Notes: generated by a model from the letters alone, not told the origin. A stretch of 64,000 nucleotides of DNA from Streptomyces sp. S.PB5 (GCF_030403745.1 NZ_JAQMWP010000011.1:124001-188000); one strand, 5' to 3'; counted from the stretch's first letter, positions 40,309 through 49,142 are shown. Made by a program: numbers and translations.

Positions 40309-42354
40309 GTGTTCACGGGGATCGACGAGGTCGACTGGGCTTCGCTGCGGCATGCGTACGGCAGCGCGGCGGACGTTCCCGGCCTGCTCAGGGGGCTGGC
40401 CTCCACGGACGCCGCCGAGCGGGAGATCGCGCTCGACGGGATGTACGGGGCCGTGCATCACCAGGGGGACGTGTACGACTCGACGCTCGCCTGCGTGCCC
40501 TTCCTCTTAGCGATCGCCGGACGGGAGGAAGTGCCGGACCGGGGCGGGATAGTGGAGCTTCTCGTCAGCATCGGCGGGGACGGCGAAGGGGGCGCGGACG
40601 ACGGGGACGGTGAGGACGGTGAAGCGTCTGCGGGCGGGGCGTACGCCATGGCGCGGGCGGCCGTGCGGGCGGGCACCGAGACCTTCGTACGGCTGACCGG
40701 GGACTCGGATGCCGGGGTGCGCGGGGCGGCCGTAGGGGCCGTCGTGCGGTTTCTCGATGAACCGGAGCGGGTGCTGGGGCTGTTGCGGCAGCGGATCACG
40801 GTGGAGCGGGACGACCGGGTGCTGCTCGCCCTGACCGAGGGTCTGGGGTTCTTCGCCGGCCGGCACCCAGGGCACGCGGCGGAGGCCGTGGACCTGCTGG
40901 TCGCCCAGAGCGCGCCGCCGTACGGGCCCGGGCTGCGGCTCGCCGCGCTCGGTCAGCTGGCGGTCCGTGCCCCTGACCGGCTCCCCGCGGACCTCGTCCC
41001 CACCGCCGTCGGGCTGCTCCGGGACCGCTCGTCGCAACGGCCTTCGGTGCGGTGCGCACCCGACCGGCCGGACACGGACACACTGGTCGGCCGGCTGCGG
41101 CGGCTGCGCCCCTCGGACGAGGAGGGGTCCCAGTTGCTGCGCACGCTGCACACCGCGCTCGGCGGCCGGGTGGCGGACCGGATCGCCCTGCTGAGCGGCC
41201 AGTTGAGCAGTCCGGACCCGACCGACCGGTGCAACGCCGTGTGGATGTCGATGGGGCTGTTCGGCGAGTGGCGCGGCGACCACAGCGGACCCGTCGCGCT
41301 CATCGGGGCCCAACTGGGCGCCGAGGAGGACCGGTTGCGCGATGCCGCGACGTCCGTGCTGGAGGGCCTGTTCGACCTGGCCGCACCGGCGGCCGACGAC
41401 CTGCACGCGCTGGTGACGTCCCGTCCCGACCTGTGGGTGCGGCACTGGGAACACGGCGCGCCGACGCTGGGCGGACCGCTCAAGGCCCTGGCCAGGAGCG
41501 GGGATCCGCGGGCGGTGCCGGTACTGGGCGAGGTGCTGGCGGGGTCGGGCGTGCCGTACGACCTGGGCCGGGTGATCCCCCACCTCGGGCGGTCCGCCGC
41601 TGTGCTCGCGCCGGCGCTGCGGGACCGACTGGCGGATGTGCCTCTCGACTCACCGGACGCCTACGACCGGGCGGCGCCGCTGCTGGTGGCGCTCAGCGAG
41701 TTCGACGGCGAGGAGAGCGTGCCCGTGGTGCTGCGGCTGCTGCTCGGGGTGCGGGAAGGGGCCCCGCCGAGGGACCTGCTCCTCGTGGAGACCGCGCTGC
41801 GGACACTCGAGGTGTTCGGGGCGGCGGCGCGGGCGGCGGCGCCGGTCGTGCGGGATCTACTGGAAGGCGAGACCTCGGTCGCGGCGGCGGCCGCGCTGTG
41901 GGCGGCGGAGGAGGATGCCGAGGCCGTACTGCCTCTCCTGATACGGGAGTTGCGGGACGACGGCTCCCGTCGGCGCAGGGCTGCGGCCGATGTACTGGCC
42001 CGGATGGGCCCGGCCGCCGGGCCCGCGGCGGACGAGCTGCGACGGCTGACCGGGGAGCCGGACCTGTGGCAGCGAGTACCGGCGGCATGCGCACTGTGGC
42101 GGATCACAGGAGACGCGGAGCTCTCCCTTCCGGTGCTGCGCGACGCGTGGTCGGTGAATCCGCACATCCGCAGGACCATCGTGGCGTGCGTCGCGGCCGT
42201 GGGCCCTGCGGGGGCGGCACTCCATGACCTGCTCCGGACGGAAACGGCTGCGCGACGACGGCATACGGCGGGCTCCGGGGCGCACGGGAGCCATGACGTC
42301 TACTCCGACGAGCGGTTGCTGCGGGAGTGCGGGGAGGTGTTGGCGGGCGAGTAG
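40309..42354 (+). CDS. HEAT-repeat domain protein with a TTA codon
   Basis: This 681-residue soluble protein is made mostly of helical HEAT-like repeats; the opening DEVDWASLRHAYGSA and YGAVHHQGDVYDSTLACVPFLLA are typical of Streptomyces HEAT proteins. An acidic Gly/Asp-rich loop (about residues 85-105) interrupts the series. HEAT solenoids bind proteins or nucleic acids; no catalytic motif is visible. GTG at 40309 is chosen because GGGGGAGG ends 5 nt upstream; an ATG at 40294 would read through this site. A rare TTA leucine codon at 40507-40509 makes translation dependent on the bldA tRNA. The promoter resembles a DNA-damage promoter. Confidence 0.8.
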   Translation: MFTGIDEVDWASLRHAYGSAADVPGLLRGLASTDAAEREIALDGMYGAVHHQGDVYDSTLACVPFLLAIAGREEVPDRGGIVELLVSIGGDGEGGADDGDGEDGEASAGGAYAMARAAVRAGTETFVRLTGDSDAGVRGAAVGAVVRFLDEPERVLGLLRQRITVERDDRVLLALTEGLGFFAGRHPGHAAEAVDLLVAQSAPPYGPGLRLAALGQLAVRAPDRLPADLVPTAVGLLRDRSSQRPSVRCAPDRPDTDTLVGRLRRLRPSDEEGSQLLRTLHTALGGRVADRIALLSGQLSSPDPTDRCNAVWMSMGLFGEWRGDHSGPVALIGAQLGAEEDRLRDAATSVLEGLFDLAAPAADDLHALVTSRPDLWVRHWEHGAPTLGGPLKALARSGDPRAVPVLGEVLAGSGVPYDLGRVIPHLGRSAAVLAPALRDRLADVPLDSPDAYDRAAPLLVALSEFDGEESVPVVLRLLLGVREGAPPRDLLLVETALRTLEVFGAAARAAAPVVRDLLEGETSVAAAAALWAAEEDAEAVLPLLIRELRDDGSRRRRAAADVLARMGPAAGPAADELRRLTGEPDLWQRVPAACALWRITGDAELSLPVLRDAWSVNPHIRRTIVACVAAVGPAGAALHDLLRTETAARRRHTAGSGAHGSHDVYSDERLLRECGEVLAGE

Positions 42355-42524
42355 GGGCGGTGGGGTTCCGGGGTGGGGGTGCTGGGGGCGGGGGTGCTGG
42401 GGTGTCGGTGGGTGCACGAGCCTCGCTTCTCGCGCCCTCCGCCGCGCCGCTCGCCCCGGCGGGTCACCATCACCCCCGTCCACCGTCTCCTCCCGGTCGC
42501 CCGCGCCGTCTCGGCCCGCCCGGC

Positions 42525-43106
42525 TCACCCCGTCGTCCGGCCCCACATGGGACCGAACCGGGCCCACTCCGCGTCCCATCGGTCGATCCGGCGGCGTTCC
42601 AGACGGCCGCGCAGCATACGGCCGGCCGTGAAGGGGACGAAGGCGGCGCTCAGGCCCGTCAGGGCGCCGATGAGCGAGGCTCGGAGGGCGGCCTGGGACT
42701 CGGTGGCCGGGCGGGTCACCAGGCGGCCTTCCGGGTCGGTCCAGATGGTGACCGGGGTACCGGCGACGCTGCCGGGGTCGACCCGGACCTGGCCGGTGCG
42801 GAAGGTGCCGTCCGCCGACTGCCAGGTCACCTTCGCCCAGACCTGGTCGCCGCTCGTCGGCCCGGACTGGCCCGATCTGCCGGGTGCCTTTTCGGTGAGG
42901 TGAGCCTCGACCTGCCGCCACTCGGCGCGTTCACGGGCGAGGCTGTGTTCGACCGAGCCGGTCGCCGCCAGGCCCGCGGCCACTCCGGCGAGGACGGTGA
43001 GCAGCCAGGCCCCGAGCACGACCCATGCCTCCACCTTGTCGGCGCGGCGCTTGAGCGGATTGCGCCGCCAGCGCCACAGCCACACCTTCGGACCTCGTAA
43101 CGACAT
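42525..43106 (-). CDS. Rv1733c-family membrane protein
   Basis: This 193-residue protein has two membrane helices, about 27-50 (VEAWVVLGAWLLTVLAGVAAGLAA) and about 145-168, flanking an extracytoplasmic domain with QVWAKVTWQSADGTFRTGQVRVDPG and the conserved WTDPEGRL. This is the layout of Rv1733c, a mycobacterial latency antigen of unknown function; Streptomyces carries several copies. ATG at 43106 lies just after AGGAGGAAGCC, so the upstream in-frame ATG is rejected. It is isolated and converges on the HEAT gene with about 170 nt between, in which I see no clear structure. Confidence 0.85.
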   Translation of the reverse strand: MSLRGPKVWLWRWRRNPLKRRADKVEAWVVLGAWLLTVLAGVAAGLAATGSVEHSLARERAEWRQVEAHLTEKAPGRSGQSGPTSGDQVWAKVTWQSADGTFRTGQVRVDPGSVAGTPVTIWTDPEGRLVTRPATESQAALRASLIGALTGLSAAFVPFTAGRMLRGRLERRRIDRWDAEWARFGPMWGRTTG

Positions 43107-43314
43107 CGAAGGCTTCCTCCTCATGAGCGTGCAGACATGCCGGACCGCCTTTCCATACGGGGGACGCCTCCTCGGTGCTCAGGCCCGTCTCCCGAGTCGA
43201 CCGTCGCACGGGTCACACTCCGCCGGCCCGCTCTTCCCGAAAGCGGCCCGCGGATCCGCGCAAGCGGTTACCATCCCAGCCCTGACCTGCGACGCAACCG
43301 TTTCGACGGGAGAC

Positions 43315-43336
43315 TGTCAGTGCCGGGGTGCAGACT
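43315..43336 (+). promoter_or_regulatory. RecA-NDp/PafBC-like promoter of the Asp-box propeller gene
   Basis: TGTCAGTG (43315-43322), 8 nt and CAGACT (43331-43336) repeat almost exactly the element ahead of the HEAT gene (TGTCAGTG-CCGTGGTG-CAGACT versus TGTCAGTG-CCGGGGTG-CAGACT). The gene starts 40 nt later. Confidence 0.6.
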
Positions 43337-43376
43337 GGCCGATGTCTGAGACAAAGACGTCACGGAGGTGATCGGC

Positions 43377-44462
43377 ATGTCCGAGGTACTGCTCGCCGTG
43401 GGCACCCGCAAGGGCCTGTTCATCGGGCGCAGGCGGGGTGGGACCTGGGAGTTCGACGAGAGTCCGTACTTCAACGCGCAGGCCGTGTACTCGGTCGCGA
43501 TCGACACCCGGGGCGAGCGGCCACGGCTGCTGGCCGGCGGCGACAGCGCCCACTGGGGACCGTCGGTGTTCCACTCCGACGATCTGGGCCGCACCTGGAC
43601 CGAACCGGCGCAGCCCGCCGTCAAGTTCCCCAAGGACACCGGTGCCTCGCTGGAGCGCGTGTGGCAGCTGCATCCGGCGGCCGCGGAGCCGGACGTGGTG
43701 TACGCGGGCACGGAACCGGCCGCGCTGTACCGCTCCGAGGACCGTGGCGAGACCTTCGAGCTGGTCCGGCCGCTGTGGGAGCACCCCACGCGCTCGAAGT
43801 GGGTGCCCGGCGGCGGCGGAGAGGGCTTGCACACGGTCCTGACCGACCGGCGCGACCCGCGGGCCGTGACCGTCGCCGTGTCGACGGCCGGGGTCTTCAG
43901 GACCACCGACGGGGGCGCGAGCTGGGCCCCCTCCAACTCCGGTGTCTCCGCGGTGTTCCTGCCGGATCCCAACCCCGAGTTCGGCCAGTGCGTCCACAAG
44001 GTCACCCGCGACGCGGCAACCCCCGACCGCCTGTATCTGCAGAACCACTGGGGCGTCTACCGCAGCGACGACGCGGGCGCGCACTGGACGGACATCGGCG
44101 AAGGCCTGCCCTCCACGTTCGGTTTCGCAGCGGCCGCCCATCCGCACCGCGGTGACACGGCGTACGTCTTCCCCATCAACGCCGACGCGGACCGGGTCCC
44201 GGCCGACCACCGATGCCGGGTCTTCCGTACCGCGGACGCGGGCAAGAGCTGGGAGCCGCTGTCGGCGGGGCTGCCGCAGGAGGACCACTACGGCACGGTG
44301 TTGCGGGACGCGCTGTGCACCGACGACTCGGACCCGGCGGGCGTGTACTTCGGCAACCGCAACGGCGAGGTGTACGCGTCGGCCGACGACGGCGACAGCT
44401 GGCAGCAGCTGACGTCCCATCTGCCGGACGTGCTGTGCGTACGGGCCGCGGTGATCGGATGA
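43377..44462 (+). CDS. Asp-box (BNR-like) beta-propeller protein
   Basis: This 361-residue cytoplasmic protein has six or so Asp boxes (SDDLGRTW, SEDRGETF, TTDGGASW, SDDAGAHW, TADAGKSW, ADDGDSW), the S-x-D-x-G-x-T-W turns of sialidase-like propellers. It lacks the sialidase arginine triad pattern and a signal peptide, so it is probably not a sialidase; relatives include exo-alpha-sialidase-annotated but uncharacterised proteins and photosystem-assembly-like propellers. ATG at 43377 follows GGAGGTGATC, a full match to the 16S tail, so strong translation is expected. Its promoter resembles a DNA-damage promoter, and the next gene is a DNA repair glycosylase. Confidence 0.8.
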   Translation: MSEVLLAVGTRKGLFIGRRRGGTWEFDESPYFNAQAVYSVAIDTRGERPRLLAGGDSAHWGPSVFHSDDLGRTWTEPAQPAVKFPKDTGASLERVWQLHPAAAEPDVVYAGTEPAALYRSEDRGETFELVRPLWEHPTRSKWVPGGGGEGLHTVLTDRRDPRAVTVAVSTAGVFRTTDGGASWAPSNSGVSAVFLPDPNPEFGQCVHKVTRDAATPDRLYLQNHWGVYRSDDAGAHWTDIGEGLPSTFGFAAAAHPHRGDTAYVFPINADADRVPADHRCRVFRTADAGKSWEPLSAGLPQEDHYGTVLRDALCTDDSDPAGVYFGNRNGEVYASADDGDSWQQLTSHLPDVLCVRAAVIG

Positions 44463-44543
44463 GCCACGAGGGGGGACGGCCGTGGTGGCCGGGCTTTGGC
44501 CACCGGTTGATCACCGCTGTCCTTACGGCAGTAGGGTGACGCC

Positions 44544-45221
44544 GTGGCACCACGACCCTTGCATGAAATCGTCGAACCGGGCTGGGCGCAGGCCCTCGAA
44601 CCCGTCGCCGTACGCATCGCCGAGATGGGTGACTTCCTGCGGACGGAGATCGCCGCGGGACGCACCTATCTCCCGGCCGGACCGAATGTGCTGCGGGCCT
44701 TCCAGCAGCCCTTCGACGACGTCCGCGTCCTGATCGTCGGACAGGATCCCTATCCGACGCCGGGACACGCGGTGGGGCTGAGTTTCTCGGTCGCGCCGGA
44801 CGTGCGGCCGCTGCCCGGCAGCCTGATCAACATCTACCGGGAGCTCAACACCGATCTGGGTCTGCCCCAGCCGTCCAACGGCGACCTGACACCGTGGACC
44901 CAGCAGGGCGTGCTGCTGCTCAACAGGGCGCTCACCACCGCCCCGCGCAAGCCGGCCGCGCACCGCGGCAAGGGCTGGGAGGAGGTCACCGAGCAGGCGA
45001 TACGCGCGCTCGCCGCGCGCGGCAAACCGCTGGTGTCCATCCTGTGGGGCCGAGACGCCCGCAACCTCCGCCCCCTGCTGGGCAATCTGCCGTCCGTGGA
45101 GTCCGCCCACCCGTCCCCGATGTCGGCCGACCGTGGCTTCTTCGGCTCCCGCCCGTTCAGCCGCGCCAACGACCTGCTGGTCAGGCAGGGAGGACAGCCG
45201 GTGGACTGGCGCCTGCCGTGA
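44544..45221 (+). CDS. ung: Uracil-DNA glycosylase
   Basis: This 225-residue enzyme removes uracil from DNA at the start of base excision repair. Motif A GQDPYPTPGHAVGLSFSV carries the catalytic Asp68, and motif B HPSPMSADRGFFG carries His189. Asn in LLLNRALTT (about 123-131) and FSV of the uracil pocket are also present, so the family 1 set is complete. GTG at 44544 is the start. The stop overlaps the next gene's GTG by 4 nt. It lies 81 nt after the Asp-box gene; TAGGGT at 44532-44537 could be a -10 of its own. Confidence 0.95.
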   Translation: MAPRPLHEIVEPGWAQALEPVAVRIAEMGDFLRTEIAAGRTYLPAGPNVLRAFQQPFDDVRVLIVGQDPYPTPGHAVGLSFSVAPDVRPLPGSLINIYRELNTDLGLPQPSNGDLTPWTQQGVLLLNRALTTAPRKPAAHRGKGWEEVTEQAIRALAARGKPLVSILWGRDARNLRPLLGNLPSVESAHPSPMSADRGFFGSRPFSRANDLLVRQGGQPVDWRLP

Positions 45222-46744
45222 CAGGGGCGGGGGACGGACCGGGTCCGGCCGGGGGTGCGGTAGCCGGGCGGACGGCGCAACCCCGGCCGCGCATCTCACG
45301 CGCGCGGCCCGGCGGCGAGCCTCCCGGCCCGGTCGAGCCGTCTGCCCCGGCCGCGTCCGCCCTGCGGCCCCGCAGCGGATCTCCCGACCCGGTCGGGGGC
45401 CCCGTCCCTCCAGCGAGCCCCGGCGGCGGGACCCCGGGCACGCTCCAGCTGTCCGCCTCCCCGGCGGGTGCGGTCGGCGAGCCCTCCGGCGCGGCGGGCA
45501 GCTCTGCGGGCTCCGCCGCAGACTCCGCCGACGAGCCTCCCGGCGGGGACCGACACCCGACCTCAACGGACACCGCCACGGGCCTCGCCAGCACGCCTCG
45601 CGGCACGGACCGACCCTCCGTCCCAGTCGCCACCCCCGCAGACCCCGACAGCCCGCCTCACAGCACGGACCAAACCCCCGTCCCAGCCACCTCCCCCACA
45701 GACCCCGACACCCCGCCTCACAGCACAGGCCGACCCGTTGCCCCCGCCATCTCCCCCACGGCCCTCCGGGTCCGTGACTCCGGCTTTCTCGCCGTCGACT
45801 CCGGTGGTTCCGGGCTTCGGGTCGTTGTCGGGACCGTTCAGCGCGGGGTGCTGGGGCAGCGGGTGTCGCGGGAGTCGGTGCGGACCGGGGTACGGGGGAT
45901 CGATCCGGAGCATCTGATGCGGCAACTGGTGCCCATGGTCCGGGCGTTGACCGCCGCGACGGATGTGGGCGCGCTGCATACGGGCGTCGTCGGTGCCGCC
46001 GGTCTGTCGACCCTCGGCGATGCGCTGCGCGCCGAACTCCCGGGCGCCCTGGGGCGGGAGTTCGGGATCGGACAGGTCGCCCTGGTCGCCGATGCCGTCA
46101 CCGCCTACGTCGGCGCCCTGGGACCGGTGCCCGGCGCCGTGATCGCGGCCGGGACGGGACTCATCGCGATCGGCACGGATCTGACCGGGTGGCGTCGTGC
46201 GGACGGCTGGGGGCATCTGCTCGGCGACTGCGGCAGCGGTGCCTGGATCGGGCGGGCGGGCCTGGAAGCAGCGCTGCGTGCCCATGACGGGCGGCCCGGT
46301 GGGTCGGCCGGACTGCTGGCGCGCGCCGAGGAGTTGTTCGGCGCGATGCCGGGGCTGCCGGGCCGGCTCTATCCGCGCCCCGACCGGCCCGCCGTCCTCG
46401 CCTCGTTCGCGCCGCAGGTCGCCGCCTGCGCCCCGGAGGACCCCCTCGCCGCGGGCATCCTGTACGAGGCCGCCCGGCACATGGCCGACTCGGCGGCCGC
46501 CGTGTGCCCCGCTGACGGCGCACCCCAAGTCGCACTCACCGGTGGCCTGTCCAGGATCGGCGCCCCTCTCCTGCTCCCCCTGGAGGAGGAGTTGGCGAAG
46601 CGGTTGCCCCATGCCCGCCAGGTGACGGCGGCCGGAGACCCGCTGCAGGGCGCGGTACGGATCGCGACAGACCTGGCTACAGGACAACTCACCCTGCCGA
46701 GTGATGCGTCGATGCTGTACCTGGTTACCAAAATGGGCGACTGA
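45218..46744 (+). CDS. BadF/BadG-type sugar kinase with a long disordered N-terminal extension
   Basis: This 508-residue protein has a kinase domain from about residue 188, with LAVDSGGSGLRVVVG (the DxGGT-like phosphate loop), GVVGAAGLSTLGDAL, VIAAGTGLIAIG, HLLGDCGSGAWIGR and ALTGGLSRIG. This is the ASKHA pattern of N-acetylglucosamine kinase and BadF/BadG proteins. The first about 185 residues are Pro/Ala/Gly/Ser/Thr-rich and have no fold; part is a 20-residue tandem repeat. No ATG, GTG or TTG occurs in frame within that tract, and GTG at 45218 overlaps the ung stop (GTGA), so the extension is probably translated. The sugar substrate is inferred from family only. Confidence 0.8.
   Translation: MTGAGDGPGPAGGAVAGRTAQPRPRISRARPGGEPPGPVEPSAPAASALRPRSGSPDPVGGPVPPASPGGGTPGTLQLSASPAGAVGEPSGAAGSSAGSAADSADEPPGGDRHPTSTDTATGLASTPRGTDRPSVPVATPADPDSPPHSTDQTPVPATSPTDPDTPPHSTGRPVAPAISPTALRVRDSGFLAVDSGGSGLRVVVGTVQRGVLGQRVSRESVRTGVRGIDPEHLMRQLVPMVRALTAATDVGALHTGVVGAAGLSTLGDALRAELPGALGREFGIGQVALVADAVTAYVGALGPVPGAVIAAGTGLIAIGTDLTGWRRADGWGHLLGDCGSGAWIGRAGLEAALRAHDGRPGGSAGLLARAEELFGAMPGLPGRLYPRPDRPAVLASFAPQVAACAPEDPLAAGILYEAARHMADSAAAVCPADGAPQVALTGGLSRIGAPLLLPLEEELAKRLPHARQVTAAGDPLQGAVRIATDLATGQLTLPSDASMLYLVTKMGD
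45592..45771 (+). repeat. Three-unit 60-bp tandem repeat inside the kinase gene
   Basis: Copies begin at 45592, 45652 and 45712. Each encodes about 20 residues of the pattern PPHSTxxxPVPATSPTDPDT. Copies 2 and 3 agree most closely, and copy 1 has diverged (CACGCCTCGCGGCACGGAC versus CCCGCCTCACAGCACGGAC). The period is a multiple of three, so the frame is kept. Confidence 0.85.
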
Positions 46745-46863
46745 TCCCGGCACGGCCGTCACGTCCGATCCGTACGTAACTCATCAGACAAAACCGGACG
46801 GATACCGCTCACCTGCACCCTCCCCGAACAGGGAAGCCCAGGAAACCAGTAACATGCGGCGCC

Positions 46864-47784
46864 ATGAGCTCCCCCACTGGGCCCGCCGGCCTGCCAGTAC
46901 GAATGCCGCGCCCCCGCCAGCCCGGACGGCACCGCCGTCCCGAGCCGCTGGCGGCTCCCGAGGGCGCGCCCGCGCTTGTCCTCGCGGTGCCGGGCACGCC
47001 CAGCGTCGCGACGCGCAGCCTCGCCGAGGAGGTCGTGAGCATCGCCCGCTCCGAGCTGCCCGGCCTGGACGCGCGGATCGGCTACCTGGACGGTGACGAC
47101 GCGGAGTTCCCCACACTCCAGTCGGTGCTCGTCCACGCGGCCGAAGAGCGCACCGCCCGCTACGAGCAGGCCAAGGCCGCCGGTGTGGAGGTCAAGGAGC
47201 CCGAGGGCCCCGTCGCCGTCGTCGTGCCGCTGCTGGCCGGTCCGGACAGCGCGCTGCTGCGGGTCGTCCGCCAGGCCGTGATGGACAGCCGCGTCGCGGC
47301 CGACCTGACCGATGTCCTCGGCCCGCACCCGCTGCTCGCCGAGGCGCTGCACGTGCGGCTGTCGGAGGCGGGCCTGGCCCGTGCCGACCGCGCCCGGCTG
47401 TTCACCGTGGCGACCGCCGCGGACGGCATCATCCTCGCCTCGGTGGGCGGTGACGAGGCCGTACAGGCCGCCGGGATCACCGGCATGCTGCTCGCCGCGC
47501 GCCTCGCAGTGCCGGTGATGGCCGCCGCCCTGGACCAGGAGGGCTCGATCGCCTCCGTGGCCGAGCAGCTCCGCGGCTCCGGCTCGCAGAACCTGGCGCT
47601 GGCGCCGTACCTGATAGGGCCGGAGATCGACCCGGGCCTGATCGAGGAGGCGGCCAAGGAGGCGGGCTGCGCCGCGGCCGAGGCGCTCGGCCCGTACCCC
47701 GCGATCGGCAAGCTCGCCCTGGCCAAGTACACGACGGCACTGGGTATCGCCCCGCCGCAGCCCCAGGGCGCGCCGACCCGCTGA
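46864..47784 (+). CDS. CbiX/sirohydrochlorin-chelatase-like protein lacking the HGS motif
   Basis: This 306-residue protein has the two-lobed chelatase fold. After a disordered basic N-terminus (1-36), lobe 1 opens with ALVLAVPGTPS where active chelatases have the metal-binding HG(S/T). AVVVPLLAGPDSALL (about 120-134), LGPHPLLAEALHVRL (about 155-169) and ALAPYLIGP (about 240-248) are family-like. The missing first histidine makes classical insertion of Fe or Co into sirohydrochlorin doubtful; it may be a non-catalytic paralogue. ATG at 46864. A long hairpin terminator follows. Confidence 0.75.
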   Translation: MSSPTGPAGLPVRMPRPRQPGRHRRPEPLAAPEGAPALVLAVPGTPSVATRSLAEEVVSIARSELPGLDARIGYLDGDDAEFPTLQSVLVHAAEERTARYEQAKAAGVEVKEPEGPVAVVVPLLAGPDSALLRVVRQAVMDSRVAADLTDVLGPHPLLAEALHVRLSEAGLARADRARLFTVATAADGIILASVGGDEAVQAAGITGMLLAARLAVPVMAAALDQEGSIASVAEQLRGSGSQNLALAPYLIGPEIDPGLIEEAAKEAGCAAAEALGPYPAIGKLALAKYTTALGIAPPQPQGAPTR

Positions 47785-47812
47785 CCCACGCAGCACCGCA
47801 CCGCCGCAGCAT

Positions 47813-47856
47813 CGCCGAGGGGCCCGCTCCCAGTACGGGAGACGGGCCCCTCGGCG
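47813..47856 (+). terminator. Long hairpin terminator
   Basis: CGCCGAGGGGCCCG (47813-47826) pairs perfectly with CGGGCCCCTCGGCG (47843-47856). Inside the loop CTCCC (47827-47831) and GGGAG (47837-47841) add another stem past one unpaired A. It lies 28 nt after the chelatase-like gene. Confidence 0.85.
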
Positions 47857-48113
47857 TGGGGGGTGGTTGGGGCGGACACCCGGTGCCCCCTCGCCCCGAC
47901 GCCTGTCACGACGCCTGGCGCACGGCCGACTCGCGCGCCTGCAGGACTCACGGCTCGCAGCCCGCTGCCCGCCTCACCTCACCGTCGACGACGCCTCGGC
48001 CGAACCGCACCCGGTCGACGCGGCCTCGCTCGACCGCACCCCGTCCACGCGGCCTCCGTCGCCCTGCACCACGCATCCCACAGCCCGCACCCCGCACCAA
48101 GACCCGCGGCCCC
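47857..48113. other. Intergenic, no gene seen; imperfect direct repeat
   Basis: No convincing coding sequence is present here. The only structure is CCGCACCCGGTCGACG and CGGCCTC (48005-48027), nearly repeated at 48034-48056. Codon bias in the overlapping frames is poor. The opposite-strand lactonase ends at 48114. Confidence 0.6.
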
Positions 48114-49142
48114 TCACCCGATGACCACGCACGAAGCCGCCGCCAGTTCGATCGCCCCGCTCCTGCTCGGCAGCCCCGTGCCCGGGTCGACCGCGAACCA
48201 GGTCACGTCACCGGAGCGCTCGTTGGCCACGTACAGGTAGCCCTCCGAGGCGGCGAGCGCGCGCGGCCAGTGCCCGCCGCAGGGGACCGTTCCGACCAGT
48301 CGCAGCCGCTCCCCGCCTTCTTCCACGGCGAAGGTCGACAGGACGTCCTCGCCACGTGTCGCGGTCCAGACGAACCGGCCGTCGGGCGAGACGACGATGC
48401 CCGAGGGGTAGGCGTCGCCGGACGGGGCGCCCGGCAGTACCTGGGCCTCCGCGAGGGGCTTCAGGAGGCCCTCGGTGGCGTCCCAGCGGCAGACGGTGAC
48501 GGTCGGGGCTAGTTCGTTGACCACGTAGGCGAAGGTGCCGTCCGGGTGGAAGGCCAGGTGGCGCGGGCCCGAGCCGGGGCGCAGGGCGGACTCGTGATGC
48601 AGCACCGGGGTGCCGTCGGTCAGGGTGCAGACCCGGACCGAGTCCGTGCCGAGGTCGACGCTGACCGCCCATCGGCCGCTCGGGTCGGCCTGGACCTGGT
48701 GGGCGTGCGGTCCCTGCTGGCGCGGGGTGTGCGGGCCGGAGCCGGTGTGTGCGAGGACGGCGACGGCACCGGCGAGGGTGCCGTCGGGGCGGACCGGCAC
48801 CGCGGTGACGCTGCCGGAGCCGTAGTTGGCGGTCAGGACGTGACCGTCGTAGAGGCCGAGGTGGGTGGGGCCGTCGCCGCCGACCCGTACCGGCGGGCCC
48901 GCCGCCTCGGGTTTGTCGGCGGTCACCCGGTACGCGGCCACCGCGCCGTCGGGGGTCTCGCTGACCGCGTAGAGCGTGTCCCCGTCGGGCGACAGCGCCA
49001 GGTACGACGGGTCGGGCAGGCCGTCCACGCTGCTCAGAACCGTCAGGGCGCCGCTGTCCGGGGCCACGGCCGCCGTGACGATTCCCGGGCCCCCGGCCGC
49101 CGTGAACGACCCGATGAAGGCCCTCCGCTGCAGTTCTGCCAC
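48114..49142 (-). CDS. Lactonase-family seven-bladed propeller (6-phosphogluconolactonase type)
   Basis: This 342-residue protein is a YbhE/Pgl-like beta-propeller. Landmarks are FIGSFTAAGGPGI near the start, PSYLALSPDGDTLYAVSE, GPHTPRQQGPHAHQVQADPSG (about 136-156), GPRHLAFHPDGTFAYVVNEL and GHWPRALA. The HxHQ region (PHAHQ) and the following Asp/Arg match the lactonase active site. It would hydrolyse 6-phosphogluconolactone or another sugar lactone in the cytoplasm. GTG at 49142 has GAGAGGGG upstream. The gene is isolated, and its end faces a gene-free stretch. Confidence 0.88.
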   Translation of the reverse strand: MAELQRRAFIGSFTAAGGPGIVTAAVAPDSGALTVLSSVDGLPDPSYLALSPDGDTLYAVSETPDGAVAAYRVTADKPEAAGPPVRVGGDGPTHLGLYDGHVLTANYGSGSVTAVPVRPDGTLAGAVAVLAHTGSGPHTPRQQGPHAHQVQADPSGRWAVSVDLGTDSVRVCTLTDGTPVLHHESALRPGSGPRHLAFHPDGTFAYVVNELAPTVTVCRWDATEGLLKPLAEAQVLPGAPSGDAYPSGIVVSPDGRFVWTATRGEDVLSTFAVEEGGERLRLVGTVPCGGHWPRALAASEGYLYVANERSGDVTWFAVDPGTGLPSRSGAIELAAASCVVIG

